NCBI GenBank assembly: GCA_016934975.1
Contig: JAFGRV010000587.1
Coordinates: 1 to 36,531 of the forward strand
Length of the DNA: 36,531 nucleotides
Origin: Spirochaetales bacterium
Lineage (GTDB): Bacteria > Spirochaetota > Spirochaetia > SZUA-6 > JAFGRV01
Reading direction: 5' to 3'
Numbering within the stretch: position 1 is the stretch's first letter; every line of letters begins with the position of its first letter. The position numbers and the translations under genes are program-made. The notes under the pieces are model-generated. The model was not told where the DNA came from and did no database searches. It was given only the letters and a program-made list of their open reading frames with translations. This document shows positions 32,355 through 36,531 of this stretch, piece after piece.

Positions 32355-32408
32355 ACCGCGCCAAAAACCGATGATCCTCTGTTTAAAAAACCTTGCATCG
32401 ATTTATGA
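32355..32408 (+). pseudogene. Fragment of a paralogue of the lipoprotein gene at 30928
   Basis: The frame TAPKTDDPLFKKPCIDL, then TGA, matches the lipoprotein segment APKSDDPLLKKPDIDF at about 30928+250. The DNA is also alike (GATGATCC, CTG, AAAAAACC, ATCGATTTA shared). Only about 17 codons remain. Confidence 0.6.
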
Positions 32409-32459
32409 CTTTAGCTATCATGAGTGACAAAGACCGATTATAAAAAAGAGGAAAAAGAT

Positions 32460-34253
32460 ATGAAAAAGATTTACCGATTTCTAGTGCTTGTGATTCTCAT
32501 TCTGCCTGTGTCTTTACTATCAGTGTGTAAAAATCCACCGTCCGTACCATGGGAACAAACCAACGGACCATATGGCGGTTATATCCATTGCTTTGCAATT
32601 AATGGTAAGGATATTTTTACCGGCACCGAAGGCGGCGGCATTTTTCATTCTTCAAACAATGGTGCAAGCTGGAAAGAGATCAATTCCGGTTTAACAAACA
32701 AAAATGTCTATTCCCTTGCTGTCAGCAACAGGAATATCTTTGCAGGAACCGGCGGTGGTATTTTTGTTTCCACAAACAATGGTGTAAGTTGGGAGTTGAT
32801 CGATCCGGAATTAACAAATACCCAGACTTTTTCTCTTGTTGTCAGTGGTCCGAATATTTTTGCCGGAACCAACAGCAGTGTATTTATTATTACCAACAAT
32901 GGCACAACCTGGCGTGTTGTCGATTCCGGTTTGACAGTCAGTTCAGTCTATTCTATCGCCATAAGCGGCAAAAATATCTTTGCGGGAACTGAAAGAGGCG
33001 GAGTTTTTCTTTCTACCGACAATGGCACAACCTGGAGACCAGTTAATTCAGGACTGACAAATTCCTATATCACGTCCCTCGTGATTCACGGTTCAACAAT
33101 TTTTGCAGGAACCTATGGCAGCGGTGTTTTTATGTCCACAAATAATGGCGCACACTGGGATGCGGTGAATTCAGATTTGACCGACCTTAATGTTATATCT
33201 CTTGCCGTCAGTGGTACGAGTATCTTCGCCGGCACCGGCAGCGGTGTTTTTATGTCCGGCAACAACGGCAGAAGTTGGAGTCTTCATAATTCAGGATTGA
33301 TAAATACCTATGTCTACTCGCTTGCTGTCAGCGGCACGAATGTTTTCGCCGGAACGAATGGCGGGGGTGTTTTTCTTACCGAAAACAATGGTATACGCTG
33401 GACTGCGGTCAATTCAGGTCTGGCAAATACTTTTGTCGGATCTCTTGCGAAAAACAATACATATATTTTTGCAGGAACGAATGGAGCGGGTGTATTTCTT
33501 TCCGGCGACAGTGGCAAAACCTGGAAAGAAATTAATTCAGGTTTGACTCACCCTCATGTCTTCTCTCTTGCCGTAAGGGATGATAATATTTTTGCAGGAA
33601 CGAATGGAGGGGGTATTTTTCTTTCTACTGATAATGGCACACATTGGAAGGAGGTCAATTCCGGTTTGACAAATACTCACGTTTACTCACTCGCTGTGAG
33701 CGGCACGAATATTTTTGCCGGAACCTTTGGGGATGGTGTTTTTCTCTCTACTGATAACGGCACAAACTGGAAAAGAATCTCTTCGGGTATGACAAATTCT
33801 AATGTCGGATCTCTTGCTGTCCGGGGAAAGAGTATCTTCGCCGGAACCTTTGGGGGGGGTGTTTTTCTTTCCACCGACAATGGCGCAAGCTGGCGTGCAA
33901 TTAATTCAGGATTGACAAACACGCAGATTTTCTCTCTTGCCGTGACCAACGAAAAGATTTTTGCCGCAACCCCCGGCAATGGTGTTTTTCTCTCCACCAA
34001 CAATGGCACAAGCTGGCGTGGGGTTAATAGTGGTCTGAGAAACAAAAGTATCAATGCACTCGTTGCCGGCGATAGAGCAATCTTCGCCGGAACTTATGGT
34101 GGCGGTGTATTTCTTTCCACCAACAATGGCGAACGCTGGAGTGCGGTGAATACAGGATTGATAAATATTGATGTCTATTCTCTTCTCCTGAGTAATGCGG
34201 ATGTTTTTGCCGGAACGAATGGCAGGGGTGTGTGGAAACGGCCATTAAACTAA
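32460..34253 (+). CDS. Lipoprotein with 14 BNR/YCF48-like beta-propeller repeats
   Basis: The 597-residue product has a signal with a lipobox-like end (VSLLSVC, permissive spirochaete type) and then 14 repeats of about 40 residues. Each repeat has an Asn-Asn-Gly-x-x-Trp turn, an NSGLTN strand and a IFAGTxGGGVFLST strand. Fourteen units fit two seven-bladed propellers, or one bigger one. The last unit ends in RGVWKRPLN. Similar repeats occur in sortilin-like and sialidase-like surface proteins that bind sugars or proteins. It should be exposed on the cell envelope. I chose the ATG at 32460 with GAGGAAA 8-12 bases upstream; an ATG at 32424 would put the signal deep inside. It may not be an enzyme: no sialidase Arg triad is visible. 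Confidence 0.82.
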   Translation: MKKIYRFLVLVILILPVSLLSVCKNPPSVPWEQTNGPYGGYIHCFAINGKDIFTGTEGGGIFHSSNNGASWKEINSGLTNKNVYSLAVSNRNIFAGTGGGIFVSTNNGVSWELIDPELTNTQTFSLVVSGPNIFAGTNSSVFIITNNGTTWRVVDSGLTVSSVYSIAISGKNIFAGTERGGVFLSTDNGTTWRPVNSGLTNSYITSLVIHGSTIFAGTYGSGVFMSTNNGAHWDAVNSDLTDLNVISLAVSGTSIFAGTGSGVFMSGNNGRSWSLHNSGLINTYVYSLAVSGTNVFAGTNGGGVFLTENNGIRWTAVNSGLANTFVGSLAKNNTYIFAGTNGAGVFLSGDSGKTWKEINSGLTHPHVFSLAVRDDNIFAGTNGGGIFLSTDNGTHWKEVNSGLTNTHVYSLAVSGTNIFAGTFGDGVFLSTDNGTNWKRISSGMTNSNVGSLAVRGKSIFAGTFGGGVFLSTDNGASWRAINSGLTNTQIFSLAVTNEKIFAATPGNGVFLSTNNGTSWRGVNSGLRNKSINALVAGDRAIFAGTYGGGVFLSTNNGERWSAVNTGLINIDVYSLLLSNADVFAGTNGRGVWKRPLN

Positions 34254-34341
34254 AATGATCATTATAATCAGGAGATTTTGTAATTATTCAGCTTATGTAA
34301 TTAAAATCTTGATTGGAGTTTTAGAGTTTATATTTTTTTGG
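34254..34341. other. Start of gap between the propeller and CE4 genes
   Basis: The full gap runs 34254-34627 (374 bases). It holds the inverted repeat and the minus-strand terminator listed separately; nothing else is recognisable. Confidence 0.4.
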
Positions 34342-34433
34342 AACCGCAGATGCACGCAAATACACACGGATATTTTGATTCCACAAGGAAAGACCATTAC
34401 TTTATTTGCGTTTATCAGCGTGAATCTGCGGTT
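34342..34433. repeat. 92-bp element with terminal inverted repeats (MITE/REP-like)
   Basis: AACCGCAGATGCACGC (34342-34357) and GCGTGAATCTGCGGTT (34418-34433) match as inverted repeats at 15 of 16 bases. AACCGCAGAT-CACGC with A/C-rich insides is a motif I recall from dispersed repeats in many bacteria; that is memory, not a search. It lies between the propeller gene and the CE4 terminator. Confidence 0.6.
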
Positions 34434-34500
34434 ACTTCTCAAAGCTAGATAGTTACAAGATTTTTAATAATTACCGGATTACATCTCCGGGATTGTCGAT

Positions 34501-34533
34501 AAAAAAAGCCGCCCGCTGTTAAAAACGGGCGGC
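34501..34533 (-). terminator. Intrinsic terminator of the CE4 gene
   Basis: GCCGCCCG (34508-34515) pairs with CGGGCGGC (34526-34533) around a 10-base loop. On the minus strand the stem is followed by seven Ts. It lies about 95 bases after the CE4 stop. It is the strongest terminator in the window. Confidence 0.9.
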
Positions 34534-34627
34534 TTGATCAATTCTATCAGTAATCTCACTTAAAAATGTGGTTGTGTTGCCGCCTTATTCAAAACACAAT
34601 CGGTGCTCAACGCAACTCCCTGCAATT

Positions 34628-35878
34628 CTAATATTGCGTAAAACCAAGATTACGGTTTTTGAGATTCTGAACGATAGTAGTAATAGCCGCAAGAGTATTC
34701 GCCTGATTTTCATGGAGCAATGGGTTTTGGCCCGCGCTCAAGTTGTTACACGAGTTAATGATTGACTGGGTGCTGGCACCGTTCCAGTCCTGTGGATCAA
34801 TGCTCGGGGAAATGATCTGCAGTCCGAGATCTGAACACGCAGACTGTATGGTGGAGCTGCTTTCCAGATAAGGAAGCCGGATGACCCTGGGCTTTGGAAA
34901 GCCTGCATTCATGATAGCCTGGTTGCACTGGTTGAGGTCGTTATAAACCTGCTGATAGCCCCAGCTGCCCATGTGGGAGTGAGTTTGGCTATGGTTCTGG
35001 ACGCTGAAGCCGGCGTTCTTATAGGCAGATGAGTTGCCGGGCATATTTTGGCCGATGACGAACATGGTGGCTTTACAGGCGCCCGCACTTGTAAGGGAAT
35101 TGCAAAGGGATTGTGCATTACCGGTTGGGCCGTCATCAAAGGTGAGGTAAACATTACCGTTCGAGCCGCTGCATTCACTGCTGCCCGGGGGGGTTGTTGG
35201 TGCGGTTGTGGGTGCGGGAGTTGACGAGCCGGTATAAAATTCGATATATCCGTTACAGTGCAGCCATTCGCTGTATTCTCCCCCGCAGGCACCATTCATA
35301 TAAACACCAGTATTAGTTACCTGATCTTCTGCCTGATATATTGTACCGTTAATAGTAGCAGAATCAACCTGAATATCCATACCGGTCTCAAGCTGATCAT
35401 CATTCGTAAAAGCAACCCGGATTGTTCCGGTACCATTTGCACTGTAATCTGCATAACTTGTCGACATGGAGTATGTTGCTACTGCAGTTCCGTTTACCTG
35501 GATTTCCAGGTTTTCACCACCCATAGTACCTCTTGCCCGGACAGTAATATTACCACTGACTGATGTTGGTGCTGATGTTGGTGCTGATGTTGGGTCTGGT
35601 GTGCCTGGAACCGGTGTCGTCGAGCATGGGAAACTCGATATAAGGTTCACATAATACTGGGAGATGAGTAGCGCATCCACAATGTCAACATCTCCGGAAC
35701 AGTCCACGTCCGCTTCACTTGCATAATAATTCGCAGGATTCAATCCCACGTACGCCTGGGCAATAAGAAGGGCGTCGACAATGTCGATTCCACCGCTGTG
35801 ATTCGTGTCGCCCAGTGACTGGCCGAACGCCGCGAATGATGCGAGGATCAATGTCAGGACCAATAAAATTCTTTTCAT
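34628..35878 (-). CDS. Secreted dockerin-CBM60-CE4 acetylxylan esterase/polysaccharide deacetylase
   Basis: After a signal peptide (residues 1-19) comes a type I dockerin (about 21-85; GDTNHSGGIDIVDALL and VDCSGDVDIVDALL), a linker, a CBM60-like xylan-binding module (about 108-215; ITVRARGTMGGENLEIQV, then WLHCNGYIEF), another linker and a NodB-type CE4 domain (about 240-416). CE4 motifs are TFDDGPT (Asp248/Asp249), NHSQTHSHM (His296, His300), RLPYLE (Arg334), DPQDW, and PLLHE (His389). This order resembles xylanase-linked CE4 modules of Cellvibrio. It should remove acetyl groups from xylan, outside the cell, on the same scaffold as the GH9 enzyme. The dockerin is at the N-terminus, unusual since most sit at the C-terminus. 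AGGAG lies 7 bases before the ATG. Confidence 0.92.
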   Translation of the reverse strand: MKRILLVLTLILASFAAFGQSLGDTNHSGGIDIVDALLIAQAYVGLNPANYYASEADVDCSGDVDIVDALLISQYYVNLISSFPCSTTPVPGTPDPTSAPTSAPTSVSGNITVRARGTMGGENLEIQVNGTAVATYSMSTSYADYSANGTGTIRVAFTNDDQLETGMDIQVDSATINGTIYQAEDQVTNTGVYMNGACGGEYSEWLHCNGYIEFYTGSSTPAPTTAPTTPPGSSECSGSNGNVYLTFDDGPTGNAQSLCNSLTSAGACKATMFVIGQNMPGNSSAYKNAGFSVQNHSQTHSHMGSWGYQQVYNDLNQCNQAIMNAGFPKPRVIRLPYLESSSTIQSACSDLGLQIISPSIDPQDWNGASTQSIINSCNNLSAGQNPLLHENQANTLAAITTIVQNLKNRNLGFTQY

Positions 35879-36399
35879 AATTTACTCCTTTAATTTTTAC
35901 TTGTATTCCTCATGCGTTTTATACCTTTCATTTGAGTTATAAAACCGTAAAAAATAATCAACATAGCAGAAAGCCGGAATGCATCCCACAGAGGGAGGCT
36001 CATGATTCCTCTTTCCCCGGGTACTATAATATACTTTACGGAAAATAATTACTTTCAAAACTAGGGTAAAAAAATAAAAATTTTAAGTTAAATGGGAAAA
36101 ATTGCAGCTGTAAAGGAATCTTATTCTCATCATTTGCATTCAAAAAACCGGTGGAATATCAGGCAAGTAATGGATTTTCTTACATGATTATAAGTCATTT
36201 ATCTTAAGTTGTTTTTAATTTTTTAATTTTTCGAAAAAAAATAGATCGAAGGTTTACTAGTTACCAGATTGTATATCCGATAACCTCCAACTCCGAGTTA
36301 TTTGTTTTATGCAGTACTCATTCAAATTATGCCCATACCGAATATGGCAATAGACCATCCCCCTCCGGCATTAAGTATATGCCATACAGCAGTCTCAGC
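35879..36399. other. Gene-free stretch
   Basis: This 521-base stretch holds no gene. Its left part is the promoter region of the CE4 gene; a TTGATT and TATAAC pair (about 35938-35963) has too short a spacer (14) to trust. The right part is the 3' flank of the partial gene at 36400 and shows only a weak GGCAT/ATGCC stem. Confidence 0.45.
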
Positions 36400-36531
36400 T
36401 TATTGTTTTGTCTCATTCTTCCGCGTAGTGTATCCCTCCGGGAGTTCATTGGGTGGACAATTTATTACGTCATCCCTGTCAGGACCGCAATCTTCAATAA
36501 AGGTTATATCAGCAAACTCATCCACAATGTA
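36400..36531 (-). CDS. C-terminal part of an unidentified protein (5' end outside window)
   Basis: On the minus strand the frame is open from the window edge at 36531 to TAA at 36400-36402, giving 43 residues: YIVDEFADITFIEDCGPDRD, then DVINCPPNELPEGYTTRKN and ETKQ. It is acidic, with two Cys (15 and 25) and a Pro-rich turn, and reads like real protein. No family is recognised. The two Cys could form a disulfide in an exported protein. It lies upstream of, and in the same direction as, the CE4 gene but 520 bases away, so it is probably a separate unit. Confidence 0.55.
   Translation of the reverse strand, partial: YIVDEFADITFIEDCGPDRDDVINCPPNELPEGYTTRKNETKQ

Noticed and set aside
32424-34253. 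Sialidase activity for the repeat lipoprotein
   Set aside because: The Asp-box-like turns are there, but I see no catalytic Arg triad, Tyr or Glu arrangement; a structural or binding role is safer.
34255-34452. 65-codon plus-strand ORF after the propeller gene
   Set aside because: It runs through the inverted-repeat element, has no ribosome binding site and no protein-like composition.

Overview
The window looks like a chromosomal segment of an anaerobic, plant-fibre-degrading spirochaete. The reasons are the V-type ATP synthase subunit I-K gene pair at the left edge, the large family of lipoproteins and 7TM sensory proteins, moderate-to-low GC, and two dockerin-bearing carbohydrate-active enzymes. 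The phylum assignment is inference from gene content; no rRNA gene is present, and I saw no tRNA genes or CRISPR arrays.

Layout. 1-762: end of a V-type ATPase operon (ntpI partial, ntpK). 1021-1476: a decayed family-5 cellulase. 1556-6619: two minus-strand sensory proteins, a 7TM-PAS-PAS hybrid histidine kinase and a 7TM class III adenylate cyclase. 7062-8231: exported transglutaminase-like protein. 8389-10743: a NagB-LmbE fusion for amino-sugar breakdown. 11184-14955: a modular GH9 cellulase (GH9-CBM3c-FN3-FN3-CBM3-dockerin), whose 3' flank carries three further tandem copies of the last 22 dockerin codons alternating with palindromic spacers; a minus-strand terminator closes this array. 15158-20805: lipoprotein, an unusual tiny minus-strand transcription unit, several proteins of unknown function, a methyltransferase and a pore-less voltage-sensor protein. 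20802-27034: housekeeping and small operons (ylxP, rpmB, a comFB-like gene, an HD phosphohydrolase, hisG, hisI, glgC). 27260-30865: mrfA-mrfB DNA-repair pair. 30928-34253: lipoprotein, PP2C-type phosphatase and a 14-repeat beta-propeller lipoprotein. 34628-35878: dockerin-CBM60-CE4 acetylxylan esterase. 36400-36531: C-terminus of an unidentified gene.

How the parts fit. GH9 and CE4 enzymes are exported and carry closely matched dockerins, so they probably dock on the same cohesin partner encoded elsewhere; together they attack cellulose and acetylated xylan. The GH5 remnant shows that cellulase genes are gained and lost here. NagB-LmbE and glgC cover amino-sugar use and glycogen storage. The kinase, the cyclase, the ComFB-like protein, the voltage-sensor protein and the PP2C phosphatase suggest dense second-messenger and phospho-signalling.

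The most unusual structure is the dockerin-end array. Its three extra copies differ from the gene almost only at synonymous sites (18 synonymous codon differences against 1 conservative replacement), and a hairpin in the spacer shows compensatory base changes. Second is a roughly 190-nt minus-strand unit (15681-15910) with promoter, a self-complementary 5' end, a strong ribosome binding site, a 10-codon ORF and an intrinsic terminator. Third is a pair of long inverted repeats sharing the same arm sequence at 21160 and 29563.
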